From positions 477,001-541,000 of the forward strand of contig CAJNDS010001558.1 of the NCBI GenBank assembly GCA_905221605.1: a stretch of DNA of 64,000 bases, given 5' to 3'. The stretch comes from Symbiodinium natans (Eukaryota; Sar; Dinophyceae; Suessiales; Symbiodiniaceae). This document shows positions 37,985 through 47,969 of the stretch, piece by piece (within the stretch, counting starts at the first letter, position 1; each line of letters opens with the position of its first letter). A program made the position numbers and the translations under genes. A model generated the notes under the pieces. That model was given only the letters and a program-made list of their open reading frames with translations, made no database searches and was not told where the DNA came from.

Positions 37985-38245
37985 GGCTTGCGGGGAATTC
38001 GGGTTATATAGTGTTGAGTGCTCGACCATCGTGGGGTCCTCCACCCCACCAAGAGACAAGGGAGGTTAGCACGAGCTCCTACAAAGCCGGCGGTCAGCGG
38101 CAGATTTTTGACTGACGCATTGCGATGTGAGAGGGGAGATTCAATCAGCACGCAAGTGCTGTTGAGCACAGCGTGCAAAGCCACAAGTGCATTGCCAAGG
38201 GCCAAGATTGGAGCTTGTCAACTCGGGCACAGAGCTTGCTGAACC
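37985..38245. CDS. Segment open on both strands, 74-77 codons
   Basis: Plus reads VSGRFLTDALRCERGDSIST; minus reads ALHAVLNSTCVLIESPLSHR. Both look plausible. A coding exon is likely but strand is unresolved. Confidence 0.4.
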
Positions 38246-38461
38246 CGACCATGAGCGCAGGGCTTTAGGGTTCAGGGTTTAGAGTTCAGGGCAAAAAAAT
38301 ACAGCTATAGTGTTCAAGAAGTACCATAAACCTCCAAGTAGGGTTCAGGGCTTAAGGGGTCACTGAGGCGCAAGAGAATCAGCAAGCTCCGTGGGTTTCG
38401 GAAGACTGCTCACGTGGCTGCCCGGTCCTTAAAACGCCCCCGGCCCTGGCCCGAACCCCCA

Positions 38462-38656
38462 TTGGGACTGCTAAGGGGTGCAAGGAGGGACCCCTAGAAG
38501 GGGCCCTTAATCTTATTCCTGTAAATAACCCCTATATAACCCACATATACATACAGGTGTACCTTACATAGTCACTATAAACGAAAATAGCCCCTACAGA
38601 TATATAACCCCCAAGTATCCCTTAAGGTTCCTCATAAGGCTCGCCCCTTCAGCCCC
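38462..38656. mobile_element. TIR family 8 relative, enlarged
   Basis: GGGGTGCAAGGAGGGACCCC at the left, and TCCCTTAAGGTTCCTCATAA then CCCCTTCAG at the right. Middle has TATATAACCC repeats. Confidence 0.55.
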
Positions 38657-38702
38657 TTGATATGTGGCAATATAGGAGCAGAGGTCAATATTACTTGTTA
38701 AG

Positions 38703-38945
38703 CTGAAGGACATGGATGTTAGGCTTATCGCTTCCTGCGTGTCCCATGTCGTTATGCAAGTGAAAGCGCTCTCCGCGAATTTCATACTACAGCTGCGAGG
38801 GCATATACTAATCATGTTTGGGTTATCGTTTTCTGCGTGCCCCCTATCGTTCTGCAGATCAAAAGCCACCAAACCAGAAACTGATGTCCGTCCCTTACTA
38901 AAGCTAATGGACGCTAATGTTGACGGTCGCTCGAAGCCTCGCTAA
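38703..38945 (+). CDS. Probable terminal exon, 80 codons
   Basis: Acceptor TACTTGTTAAG, then LKDMDVRLIASCVSHVVMQV..., a hydrophobic middle, and a charged end (SKATKPETDVRPLLKLMDAN) to TAA. One of the longest single frames in the tract region. A degenerate internal duplication (CGCTTCCTGCGTGTCCC, CGTTTTCTGCGTGCCCC) is about 97 bases apart. The minus strand is also open. Confidence 0.5.
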   Translation: MKDMDVRLIASCVSHVVMQVKALSANFILQLRGHILIMFGLSFSACPLSFCRSKATKPETDVRPLLKLMDANVDGRSKPR

Positions 38946-39154
38946 ATCCCACAGCCATCCCCTTAGAACTGTCCGCAAAGCAACAGTAAAAACTACAACC
39001 AGTTGCAGCAACTGCCCATTCCCAATAGAATAGACCCTAAACCCTAAACCCTAAACCCTAAACCCTAAACCCTAAACCCTAAACCCTAAACCCTAAACCC
39101 TTTAGATCTTGTATGGACTAGGGCCTCGTGGGGTTAGAGCCTCGGCCCGCAAAG

Positions 39155-39224
39155 GAAGCCAGGCACAAGAAGTCGCCAGGCAGAAACAGCTGCACCTTGT
39201 GTGCGCCCCTTATCCCGAAGTCAT
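39155..39224 (+). CDS. Probable internal exon
   Basis: Acceptor CCCGCAAAG, 23 codons (EARHKKSPGRNSCTLCAPLI...), donor GTTTAGGG. Confidence 0.45.
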
Positions 39225-39394
39225 GTTTAGGGTTTAGGGTTTAGGGTTTAGGGTTAGGGTTTAGGGTTTAGGGTTTAGGGTTTAGGGTTTAGGGCTTAGG
39301 GCTTGGGGTTTGGGGTTTAGGGTTACGAGACTCTACGGAACCTGATGCCTGTTCATCCCAACCCTAAACCCTAAAATCCCAAACCCTACCTTGA

Positions 39395-39505
39395 GGTTCA
39401 TGGGTACTTCTAAGTAGGGTTAGAAGTATGGTAGTTATACTTATGACCCCATGTAGGGTTCTTCTAATCCTACTCATAACTACCCATGGATCTTCAAGTA
39501 AAGAC
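39395..39505. mobile_element. TIR family 9 relative
   Basis: CTTGAGGTTCATGGGTACTT at the left and CCATGGATCTTCAAG at the right. Confidence 0.5.
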
Positions 39506-39756
39506 CCTTGGCGCGGCTCAGACGCCAGTTGCACTTTGCCGCCATTTTCAGGGAGCGGCCTGATGCAATGGGGATCCAGGGCTTTTAGGGTTTGGGGTTT
39601 CGGTTTCGGGTTTAGGGTTCAGGGTTTCGGGTTCAGGGTTTCCTGTTTAGGGCTGCTGCAACCAGCCCATGGCTAAATTACGGAGAACAGCACAGATATG
39701 GGTGAATTTCCGAAATTAGGGTAAATCTCAGGGAATCCTACCCTATCCTTTATTTT

Positions 39757-39862
39757 TCATAAATTCCCTGGGATTGAGGGCTTTGCCGCGACATCCTGCA
39801 ATGAGCCCAGGACAAAAACTACTACAATCGCCCCAAGGGCGTACCAGATTGCCACATGCTCG
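39757..39862 (-). CDS. Probable terminal exon with membrane span
   Basis: Acceptor CTATTGCCAG, then EHVAIWYALGAIVVVFVLGS followed by LQDVAAKPSI and a stop. About 17 consecutive hydrophobic residues suggest a transmembrane helix. Confidence 0.5.
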
Positions 39863-40061
39863 CTGGCAATAGCGGATTTTGGGCACCGTCTGTCCCCCTT
39901 TGCGGGACGACGCAAGGTACCAAACCCTAAACCCTAAACCCTAAACCCTAAACCCCAAGTGCCTCATTGAATAAGGCAGTCAAGCCAGGGTGTGCTTGGA
40001 ACCGGGTTGTCCGCTTTGCTGCAAAAACTAAACCCCAAAAACTGTCAACTGCTGGGCCTGG

Positions 40062-40225
40062 GATCCGGATTGTTTAGGGTTTACGGGCTAGGGTTTAGGG
40101 TTTAGGGTTTAGGGTTTAGGGTTTAGGGTTTAGGGCTTAGGGTTTAGGGTTTAGGGTTTAGGGTTTAGGGTTCAGGGTTTAGAGATAGGGTTTTGGGTTT
40201 AGGGTTTAGGGTTCAGGGCTCCAGG
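40062..40225 (+). repeat. TTTAGGG tract
   Basis: About 20 heptamers with minor variants. Confidence 0.95.
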
Positions 40226-40279
40226 AGGCTCGGTCTTCACATCGCCTTCAGTTTGAGACACATGCCGGGCGGCGCCCTC
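40217..40279 (-). CDS. Probable internal exon
   Basis: Acceptor TGATCCAAG, then EGAARHVSQTEGDVKTEPPG. The donor lies at the tract edge. Confidence 0.4.
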
Positions 40280-40619
40280 CTTGGATCAGAACCCTTAGAG
40301 CCTGAGCCTAAACCCTGACACGCAAAAACCCCAGGGCTTAAGGTTTAGGGTTTTAGGGGTTTAGGGTTTAGGGGTATGAGGTAGTGAGAGTATACGAGAT
40401 ACCGCAACAATCATCATCGCAAATAAAGCCAGAAGAAAGTACTAAGCGTTCTTTGTATTAGGCATAATAATCAGTCACAAAGGCATACCAGCAACAATGG
40501 GAATGTTGCTATAGAGTACTTTTACTTTGATGTGGCCGTAAACGCCGCATGCTTTGCTGAAGAGTCGCCGAAAGAAGCTAAGCCCTAAACCCTAACCCAA
40601 TATCTCGATGTTTCTGCAG

Positions 40620-40797
40620 ATTGCAGGCCTTTAGCTTCTTCAAGGGAGATCACATTTTGGGAGCCGAAGGTGTTTGGAGCCCTGGTAACAAATTCATTGA
40701 TTCATGATGTGCTGGCTGCTGCCGAATGCACACGGGACCTTCGAACAACTCTTGGTGCTCAAGGTCTGAGAGCTCTCGGAGAGCTTCTCAAGCCCCA
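40620..40797 (+). CDS. Long exon, about 58 codons, unknown protein
   Basis: Acceptor TGTTTCTGCAG opens a frame reading CRPLASSREITFWEPKVFGA, then LVTNSLIHDVLAAAECTRDL and LRALGELLKP, entering a CCCTAAA tract. Helical with Leu/Ala periodicity. It lacks an ATG, as expected for an internal exon. Confidence 0.55.
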
Positions 40798-40874
40798 AAC
40801 CCTACACCTTAAACCCTAAACCCTAAACCCTACACCCTAAACCCCAAACCCGAAACCCTAAACCCTAAACCCAG

Positions 40875-41111
40875 GTCCGACAAATTGTGGCCGCTGGGCC
40901 CGCCGCGCCTGCAGGAGCATATCGCTAGAGATGCAGGTGCTCGCCGTCTTCAAACTCCTCCGTCCCCTCTTTGCCTGCGGGTTTAGGGTTTAGGGTTTAG
41001 GGTTTAGGGTTTAGGGTGTAGGGTGTAGGGCTTAGGGGCGCAAATATCTCAACTCCGGAGACTGCAGCTGGAAGGGCTTGAAGCCGGGAGCTCTTCTGCA
41101 TCTGCCATAGG
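40875..41111 (+). CDS. Two-exon fragment bounded by telomere-type splice sites
   Basis: Exon 40875-40980: acceptor CCCTAAACCCAG, 35 codons (SDKLWPLGPPRLQEHIARDA...), donor GTTTAGGG. Exon 41068-41111: acceptor GAGACTGCAG, LEGLEAGSSSASAI, donor GTTCAGGG. Phase matches (0/0). This is the clearest case in which tract sequence supplies both splice sites. A shorter alternative frame (MQVLAVFKLLRPLFAC) is also open in exon 1. Confidence 0.55.
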
Positions 41112-41496
41112 GTTCAGGGTTTAGGGTTTAGGGTTCAGGGTCTCACCTTCAAAACCGCAGCTTGAGAACCCCATGAAAGCTCCAAACCCCACCGCTCCCC
41201 GCAGACACCTCCACAGGCCTGAGCCCTGAACCTTAAACTAAACCCTAAACCCTAAACCCTAAACCCTAAACCCTAAACCCTAAACCAGATCACCGACCCA
41301 GCCCCCTAACCCTACACCCGGACCTGGCAACCCTACACCCTGATTTAGGGCTTGCCTTTAAGCTTGGTTAGAAGTTTAGACGTGTTTAGGGTATACGGTA
41401 TATGGTTTAAGGGTTTAGGGTTTAGGGTTTAGGGTTTAGGGTTTAGGGTTTAGGGTTTAGGGTTTAGGGCAACGAAACCCGAATCAGCAAACCGAG

Positions 41497-41582
41497 GTGG
41501 CCTGTCAGCTGAGCCCGCTGAGCCAGCTCGGTGGAGGAGCCTGGTGGTGGAGGCGCCTCCGGCGCGTCTCGGAAAGATGAGG
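41497..41582 (+). CDS. Probable internal exon
   Basis: Acceptor CAAACCGAG, 28 codons (GLSAEPAEPARWRSLVVEAP...), donor GTTTAGGG. Confidence 0.45.
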
Positions 41583-41943
41583 GTTTAGGGTTTAGGGTTT
41601 AGGGTTTAGGGTTTAGGGTTTAGGGTTTAGGGTTTATGTTTTAGGTTTTAGGGTTTAGGGTTTAGGGTTTAGGGTGGTGTAGTTTAGGGTGCTTGTAAAT
41701 CAAGTGGGTTTGGGGTTCAGGGCTTAGGTTTTGTGGACCGTCCCAATAAAGGGCTTGGTCTTCGAGGGCTTAACTCAAAGGGGACAAAATGTGCAGCGAG
41801 CCCAAGCCCAAAACCCTAAAACGCTAAAGCTACAAAGCCCCTCAACTCTAAGCGTTCTACAGGTTTAGGGTTTAGGGTTTAGGGTTTAGGGTTTAGGGTT
41901 TAGGATTTAGGCTTTAGGGTTAGCCCTTCTTAAGGATCCCTAA

Positions 41944-42035
41944 GGGGCATATAAGGGCCACACTAGGAGCATATGAAGGGGGGACCTTGACGGGTACAAC
42001 CTTAGGGGTACGAGTCTTCATCCCTTGATCAACAA
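41944..42035. repeat. Dispersed repeat shared with 61120-61195
   Basis: TATAAGGGCCACACTAGGAG, then ACAACCTTAGGGGTACGAG. The second copy differs at scattered positions. Confidence 0.75.
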
Positions 42036-42155
42036 TGACTGGTTCCCCCAATAAGGAACCGGTTCCCTTCCAAGTAAGGGATTAGGGTTCAAGGTTTGGG
42101 GCTTAGAAGCCCTAATCCCTAAAACCCTAAATCCGAAACCCTAAACCCTAAACAG

Positions 42156-42196
42156 GCCTGGACAGCCGAGACTTTTTCGAAAGCGAACTGCCCTAA
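42156..42196 (+). CDS. Short terminal exon candidate
   Basis: Acceptor CTAAACAG, LDSRDFFESELP, stop TAA. Confidence 0.35.
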
Positions 42197-42737
42197 ACTT
42201 CGACGGGCTTCAAACCTTTCCCTAAAGCCTCACACCCCATCCAGGTCTCAGTCCCCTTTCACAAGCATGTAGGGATGAGGGTCCAGGGTTTAGGGTTTGG
42301 GGCTTAGGGTTTGGGGTTTGGGGGTTGGGGCTTAGGGCTTTTGAGTTTAGGGTTCAGGACAAGCCCAGCGCCCTAGACAAAACTGTAAAGTACGACCAGC
42401 AATAGAATTGAAACCTGAAGTCAAAACTACCCGGAAGGCTTACCTTACACCACAAGAACCCAAAACCCCGAAGCCCTAAACCTAAATCCTACAGCTGTAA
42501 ACCCCAAAGCCCGAAACGCCAAATTCCCAAACCCCAAAAGCCCTAAACCCCAACGCCCTACACCCGCAAACCCTAAACCCCAAGCCTTAAGCCCCAAACC
42601 CCCAGAACGCCAAAGCCCCCCAAAGCCCCAAAGCCCCAAAACCAAAGCCCCAAAGCCCCAAAACCCAAAACCCTAAAACCCCAAAACTCCTAAACCCCAA
42701 AAGCCCAAAAGCCCAAAAGCCCAAAAACCCTTGACCA

Positions 42738-42808
42738 AAACAGAAAACCGTGCCTCCGCCACGGCGGCACCGATCGTCTGCCCTGAGGGCATCCCCGGGG
42801 CAGCCTGA
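42738..42808 (+). CDS. Exon candidate ending at stop
   Basis: Open through TENRASATAAPIVCPEGIPG to TGA. Acceptor not clear (CAAAACAG just inside). Confidence 0.35.
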
Positions 42809-43224
42809 AGTAGACTTGCTTGTGGTTGCTAAGAAGTAAGGGTTTAGGGATTCGGATTTCGGAAGCCCCCGGGTTTAAGGTTAAATTAGGGCTTACAGGG
42901 TTTGGGTTTTTGTTGGCTTAGCGTTTTACAGCTTAGGGCGTTGGGATTTGGGGGACTTTTCGTGCCTTCAGGTTTAGCGCCTTATGGCTTTGGAGCTTTA
43001 CGGTCTGAGGATTCGGTTCCCGCAACAAACAGCGTGGCCCTCAACCCTAAACCCACAAACCCAATTCCCAAACCCTAAACCCGAAGCCCGAAACCCCAAA
43101 CGCCAAACCCTAAACCCTAAACCCCAAACCCTAAACCCAAACCCCCGATGCACGGACCGGGCCCCGCGCGGGCTGCGTCGGGGCTGCGCGTTGCTTGCCT
43201 TGGCATCCGCTTGGGGTTTGGGGT

Positions 43225-43590
43225 TTAGGGTTTAGGTTGGGGTGTTTGGGGTGTTTGGGGTGTTTGGGGTGTTTGGGGTGTTTGGGGTGTTTGGGGTGTT
43301 TGGGGTGTTTGGGGTGTTTGGGGTGTTTGGGGTGTTTGGGGTGTTTGGGGTGTTTGGGGTGTTTGGGTTTAGGGTTTAGGGTTTGGGGTTTGGGGTTTGG
43401 GGTTTAGGGTTTAGGGTTTAGGGTTGCGGGTTTAGGGTTTAGGGATTAGGGTTTAGGGTTTAGGATTTGGGGTGTTTGGGGTTTAGGGTTTGGTGTTTGG
43501 GGTTTAGGGTTTGGGGTTTAGGTTTAGGGTTTGGGGTTAGGGTTTAGGGTTTGGGGTTAGGGTTTGGGGTTTAGGGCTTAGGGTTTGGGG
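43225..43590 (+). repeat. TGTTTGGGG nonamer array and variant heptamers
   Basis: About fourteen TGTTTGGGG units (43233-43365), then TTTAGGG/TTTGGGG mixtures. The unit is nine bases, so it reads as repeated Cys-Leu-Gly in one frame; flanks give no sign of translation. Confidence 0.95.
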
Positions 43591-43741
43591 CTTTGAAGTC
43601 TTTGGCCCCGTACTCTTTCTTCTGCGCATCCGGCTTGCTGCGACACGAACTCTTGGCTGCACTTAGTAGGGCAGCTATAAGTTAAGTTTTTAGCTGCCTC
43701 ATTCAAAACCGAATAAACCCAAAAAGGCTAAGGATCTAAAG

Positions 43742-43860
43742 TTACGGCCAAGTACCACAAAGAACTGGCGAATGAAGGGCACGTGCTTTCGCCGGGCCAC
43801 TACAAGCCCTGTGTTGCACCTTTTGATGGGCGGCCACGCCTCAGCCAATGGCCCGCTTAG
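43742..43860 (+). CDS. Probable terminal exon
   Basis: Acceptor AGGATCTAAAG, 38 codons (TAKYHKELANEGHVLSPGHY...), TAG. The minus strand is also open (VARRKHVPFIRQFFVVLGRN), so strand is not settled. Confidence 0.45.
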
Positions 43861-43955
43861 GGAAGGGTTTAGGGTTTAGGGTTTAGGGTTTAGGGTTTAA
43901 GGTTTAGGGTTTAGGGTGTAGGGTTTAGGCTTTAGGGTTCAGGGTTCAGGGTGGG

Positions 43956-44030
43956 ATGATCCGCCAAGATGACCGACTTCGGGATGCTCTTGAAACTGAC
44001 ACGTCTCGCCCTCCACCTGAGACCCCTAAA
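43956..44030 (+). CDS. Possible first exon
   Basis: ATG frame MIRQDDRLRDALETDTSRPP just after a tract. It ends near a family 3 element. Confidence 0.4.
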
Positions 44031-44045
44031 CCCTAACCCGTAAAT

Positions 44046-44159
44046 CTAGGATGCTCAGCAACCCAGGATTAAAAAGGGTACCCTTTTTGCTTAAAAGGGG
44101 TTTATAAGGGAACCTAAACCCCCCAAAAAAGGGAATAAGGGCACTACTGGGCATCCTAG
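44046..44159. mobile_element. TIR family 3 copy with AAAT TSD
   Basis: CTAGGATGCTCAG at the left and CTGGGCATCCTAG at the right. AAAT precedes (44042-44045) and follows (44160-44163). Confidence 0.8.
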
Positions 44160-44304
44160 AAATGCCCTATATCCTCAAACCGCCAGTCAAAGGCGCAGAT
44201 GGAACTCTGAGCCAGCCACGTCCCCAGGTGACTTCCATGGCAAAGGGGTTCTCCCATTTGTTCCACCTTCGCACCAGAGGATTTAGCCAGGGATGGATTT
44301 GGGG
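44160..44304 (+). CDS. Probable exon after family 3 element
   Basis: The element end GGGCATCCTAG acts as acceptor. One frame reads MPYILKPPVKGADGTLSQPR and stays open to a GTTTAGGG donor. A second (LYPQTASQRRRWNSEPATSP) is open if the element plus one AAAT is removed. Coding is likely, frame undecided. Confidence 0.45.
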
Positions 44305-44553
44305 GTTTAGGGTTTGGGGTTAGGGTTTAGGGTTTAGGCTCAGTCAAAGGCTCAAAGCTTCTTTGGGCTGTGTAGGCTGTGGGGCTTGTATGGGGTTGCA
44401 TGGGATTCGGACACATGGAGATTCATGTTATGCCAGATAAACCCCCAGTTTGATGAACCCTAACAGGGTTTATGGTTCATATACCGTATTAGGGGATTGC
44501 CTAAGTAGTACATTGTATATGACCCCAATTTTAGGGTTCATTTGGTCCTCAAG

Positions 44554-44792
44554 GAACACTTGGAGGTTCATGCTACTTATGAACCCGTTCTAAACGTACG
44601 TATAACCCACTTATAAGTCCCTTAAGTGCCCTAATATGGTTATAATTGGGATATAAGTACAGTTGGTATTGGGTTAATAAGTGAACGTATGTATAACCCA
44701 CTTATAAGTCCCTTAAGTGCCCTAATAGGGTTATAATTGGGATAGAAGTACAGTTGGTATTGGGTTAATAAGTGCCCTGAACCTCCAAGCAA
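44554..44792. mobile_element. TIR family 9 copy with internal duplication
   Basis: ACTTGGAGGTTCATG at the left and CCTGAACCTCCAAG at the right. The middle contains the same unit of about 95 bases twice (AACCCACTTATAAGTCCCTT at 44605 and 44695). Confidence 0.8.
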
Positions 44793-44799
44793 GCCCTCG

Positions 44800-44900
44800 C
44801 AACGCCTCAGAAGCACCAGAGGCCCCCGACGGAATAAGATGACACAAAGCGGGATCGATAAATGGCCTGCAAGCTGTAGTACAAACATTGCCACCATCAC
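44800..44900. CDS. Segment open on both strands
   Basis: Plus reads NKMTQSGIDKWPASCSTNIA; minus reads VAMFVLQLAGHLSIPLCVIL, hydrophobic. One of them may be coding. Confidence 0.35.
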
Positions 44901-44955
44901 CCTAAACCCTAAACCCCAAACCCTAAACCCTAAACCCTACCGACACCCCGCAAAG

Positions 44956-45071
44956 AGCTTGAGTTGGAGGTTCCATTCCGGGCCCCGTGCCGCGTCTGCA
45001 CCATGCCACCCGAGCGCCGTTCTGTGGATCGTCCTGTTGGCGGATGCCCCTTGTGGGTCAGAAGGCGCTGA
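44956..45071 (+). CDS. Probable terminal exon with Cys pairs
   Basis: Acceptor CCCGCAAAG, then LELEVPFRAPCRVCTMPPER...GGCPLW to TGA. A CxxC pair and a later Cys hint at metal binding, not more. Confidence 0.4.
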
Positions 45072-45217
45072 AGTTGTATCTTATTCATAATTCTGCAGAA
45101 GTATTATATAAACAGGTGTGTATATATATATATAGATAGGCAAAGTAATTGCAAGTTGACCGCAATTGGGCCACTTCAGGTTCCTGTGCGAGCGCATTTT
45201 AGGGCTTAGGGGATAAG

Positions 45218-45509
45218 GCTTTCTGCAAAACGCACATCGACCAGAGGGCTTGGCGCTCGGGGCTTAAGTCATTCCACGCCCACACCTACCAGCAAAAACA
45301 GAGTTTAGGGTTTAGGGTTTAGGGTTTAGGGTTTAGGGTTTAGGGTTTAGGGTTAGGGTTTAGGGTTTAGCCCCTACACCCCAGCAAGCAAGCCCATATG
45401 AATCAGCACCCCCTCAGAGGGTCCTTTGTCCACCGTCACGTGGCTCGTGTGGCCCTGGCTACTCGAGCTAGCAGCCTGGCAGACGGACATAGTTTTCAAG
45501 TCGCCCTAA
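45218..45509 (+). CDS. Two-exon gene end
   Basis: Exon 45218-45302 (acceptor GGGATAAG; AFCKTHIDQRAWRSGLKSFH..., donor GTTTAGGG) and exon 45418-45509 (acceptor ACCCCCTCAG; GPLSTVTWLVWPWLLELAAW..., stop TAA). One base plus two bases join as a Lys codon. The 115-base intron is mostly TTTAGGG. Confidence 0.5.
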
Positions 45510-45626
45510 ACCCTAAACCCTAAGCTCTAAACCCTCTATGGACTTGAGGGTGGGTCCCAGATGGTCCCATGATGGTCACCTTATGAACCCGAAACCCTTA
45601 TAAAATACCTCTGTCGTTCCTTTCAG

Positions 45627-46131
45627 CAGAGAAGAGGACCTTCATGGAGAACAAGCCCAGAATTGCATGGGCTTGCACCTTCTGAAAAGATTCCTGAATA
45701 AGACCCTCTTGAGACTTAAACTGGCAAGGGGCAGTTTAGGGTTTAGGGTTTAAGGGTTAAGGGTTTAGGGTTTAGGGTTAAGGGTTTAGGGTTGAGGCTT
45801 TAGGCTTTAGGCTTTAGGATTAGGGTTTTGGAAACATCTCCCCAAGGTCTTACCTAGGTGCTCTTCGCCTTCAGCAGTGCAACCCAGCACAGGGCTTCGG
45901 TCATGTGGTTTGGGGTTTGGGTTTAGGGCTTAGGGACCCTAAACCCTAAACCCTCAACCCTGGACCCTAAACCCTAAACCCTACACCCTAAACCCTCAAC
46001 CCTAAACCTTAAACCCTAAACCCTAACCCTAAACCCTAAACCCTTATCCCTGAAAGCCTTCAGTGCTTGGGAGTCAGGAACCTTTCAGGGATGGCAGATG
46101 GGTGGATGCATGTTCGCGGTGGAGGCCCTAG
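45627..46131 (+). CDS. Three-exon gene end with matching phases
   Basis: 45627-45733 (acceptor CGTTCCTTTCAG; REEDLHGEQAQNCMGLHLLK..., donor GTTTAGGG), 45875-45907 (acceptor CTTCGCCTTCAG; VQPSTGLRSC, donor GTTTGGGG) and 46064-46131 (acceptor AAAGCCTTCAG; LGSQEPFRDGRWVDACSRWR, stop TAG). Both junctions are one base plus two. All three acceptors end in TTTCAG or CTTCAG. Introns hold TTTAGGG- and CCCTAAA-type tracts. No family recognised. Confidence 0.6.
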
Positions 46132-46207
46132 GGTTTAGGGTTTAGGGTTTCGGGTTTAGGGCTATAGGGTTTCGGGTTTAGCGAGGTGCAGGGCACAGGG
46201 AGTTGCA

Positions 46208-46373
46208 TGAGGCAAGGTGGGCTGGCAATTCAGCAGGGCTGTCAGGCTTGCGGGAAAGCCTCGCGCATTGATTCTAGAACCCTCAACACCACAAAGAAGA
46301 ACGCGACAACGCCTCATCCGGATTCCACGTGTCCTCCGGCGGCCACGAGCTACGAATGATTTTGGAATGGGAG
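46208..46373 (+). CDS. Exon-like segment, two open frames
   Basis: One frame reads VGWQFSRAVRLAGKPRALIL and reaches a GTTTTAGG donor; another reads AIQQGCQACGKASRIDSRTL and ends at a stop. Confidence 0.4.
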
Positions 46374-46381
46374 GTTTTAGG

Positions 46382-46480
46382 GTTCAGGGTTCAGGGTTCA
46401 GGGTTTAGGGTTTAGGGTTTAGGGTTTAGGGTTTAGGGTTTAGGGTTTAGGGCTGAGGGTTTAGGGTTTAGGGTTCGTAG
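46382..46480 (+). repeat. TTTAGGG tract
   Basis: About 13 heptamers beginning with TTCAGGG. Confidence 0.95.
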
Positions 46481-46605
46481 GGTTTAGGGATCAGGGTTCC
46501 GGGACCGTTCATGGCTCAGGGCTTTACACTTCGGAACTGCTGACAATATGTCGGGTCTTAGGAGCATGAGATGAGGCGCTGCACCCTAAGCCCCGATGTC
46601 CGAAG

Positions 46606-46745
46606 TAGAGCCCTAGAGCCCTAGAGCCCTAGAGCCGCAAAGCCCTGAAGCCCTGAAGCCCTGAAGCCCTGAAGCCCTAAACCCTAGGCCCTAAGCCCTA
46701 AGCCCTAAGCCCTGAGCCCTAAGCCCTAAGCCCTAAGCTCTGAGC
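46606..46745 (-). repeat. CCCTAGAG, CCCTGAAG and CCCTAAG blocks
   Basis: Three successive short homogeneous blocks of different units. Confidence 0.9.
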
Positions 46746-46771
46746 CCCAAAACCCCAATATTTTGACCAGC

Positions 46772-46935
46772 CCGAGGCACCATTGAACGAAGTTGGAAGG
46801 GCTCACAACAAGATGACAAAACACGGCAAGCTGAGAGCTTTGAGCCCTTGAACACCAGCCCTTGCAGCCCTTACATCCCTCAACCCTACCTCATTTCCGA
46901 ACTCCCTACTGCGAGTACAAGTGGCCTTGCAACCC
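46772..46935 (+). CDS. Two adjacent exon candidates
   Basis: 46772-46848 (acceptor TTTTGACCAG; PEAPLNEVGRAHNKMTKHGK..., stop TGA) and 46871 onward (acceptor CCCTTGCAG; PLHPSTLPHFRTPYCEYKWP). Linkage unknown. Confidence 0.4.
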
Positions 46936-46954
46936 ACCACCCCTCAACCTCCGA

Positions 46955-47100
46955 AAACCCTAAACCCTAAACCCTGAACCCTGAACCCTAAACCCTAAAC
47001 CCTAAACCCTAAACCCTAAACCCTAAACCCTAAACCCTAAACCCTAAACCCTAAACCCTAAACCCTAAACCCTAAACCCTAAACCTTAACCCCTAAACCC
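46955..47100 (-). repeat. CCCTAAA tract
   Basis: About 20 heptamers. Confidence 0.97.
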
Positions 47101-47493
47101 ATCAACTCCGGGGTGATGGGAGCCCTCTCCGTGCCTGCAAGCTGGGAAGATGGCCTCCGGAAAAGTTGCTGATGCAGTTTAGGGCTCGGGGGTTTGGGGT
47201 TTAGGGTTTTTGGGGGTGGGGTTTAGGGTTTAGGGTTTAGGGTTTAGGTGTTTAGGGGTTTAGGGGTTTAGGGGTTTAGGGGTTTAGGGGTTTAGGGGTT
47301 TTAGGGGTTTAGGGGGTTAGGGTTTAGGGTTTGCTGTGATATAGCGCCGAAGCTGTGAAGGTCGGGGTGCAGACAAGCTTCGAAAGCCTCATGAACTTAC
47401 TTCTCCAACAACCAAGGGGAAAAAAGGTTAAACGTTAATTGTTCCTAGTAAATAAGGAAACTGAAAAGTTCAACTATTGGCTAAGTAAGTGAG

Positions 47494-47910
47494 ATGCGAA
47501 GAGAAGCCATGGCCCGATTGTGGAGGGCCATCAAACATTTTTTCCCCACCCACACTGAGGCGGCAAAACCAGCCCAACCTAGTCCTTTCAGGGTTTAGCC
47601 TAAACCCTAAACCCTAAACCCTAAACCCTAAACCCTAAACCCTAAACCCTAAACCCTAAACCCTAAACCCTAAACCCGCCTAATCAATCGTTTGTAGAGC
47701 TTTTCCTCACCTTATCTGTCCCAGAGACTAAGAGGCTTTCAGGGGGGTCGCAGAGGGGTCTCAGGGGAGTTTTTAGGAGCGTGTCGGAGGAGTTTCAGGA
47801 ATCACAGCCGATGCCAAGTCCCAATATTTCAGGGGCGAGAGCGGCGCGGGCACGCGGAAATACCACGAGGTTCTTTGTTCGAGGAAGTGCCACAAAATGG
47901 GGTACCCTAA
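47494..47910 (+). CDS. Two-exon small gene candidate
   Basis: ATG exon 47494-47592 (MRREAMARLWRAIKHFFPTH..., donor GTTTAGCC) and exon 47725-47910 (acceptor TTATCTGTCCCAG; RLRGFQGGRRGVSGEFLGAC..., stop TAA), phase 0/0, 94 codons in total. In the second exon another frame (SVSEEFQESQPMPSPNISGA...) is equally open and looks more natural, so the joined product is uncertain. The intron is CCCTAAA tract. Confidence 0.45.
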
Positions 47911-47969
47911 ACTCCCTCACAACGAGATGAGCCAAGCAGAATTTGAGGGATGTATGTACGGGGATTCAG

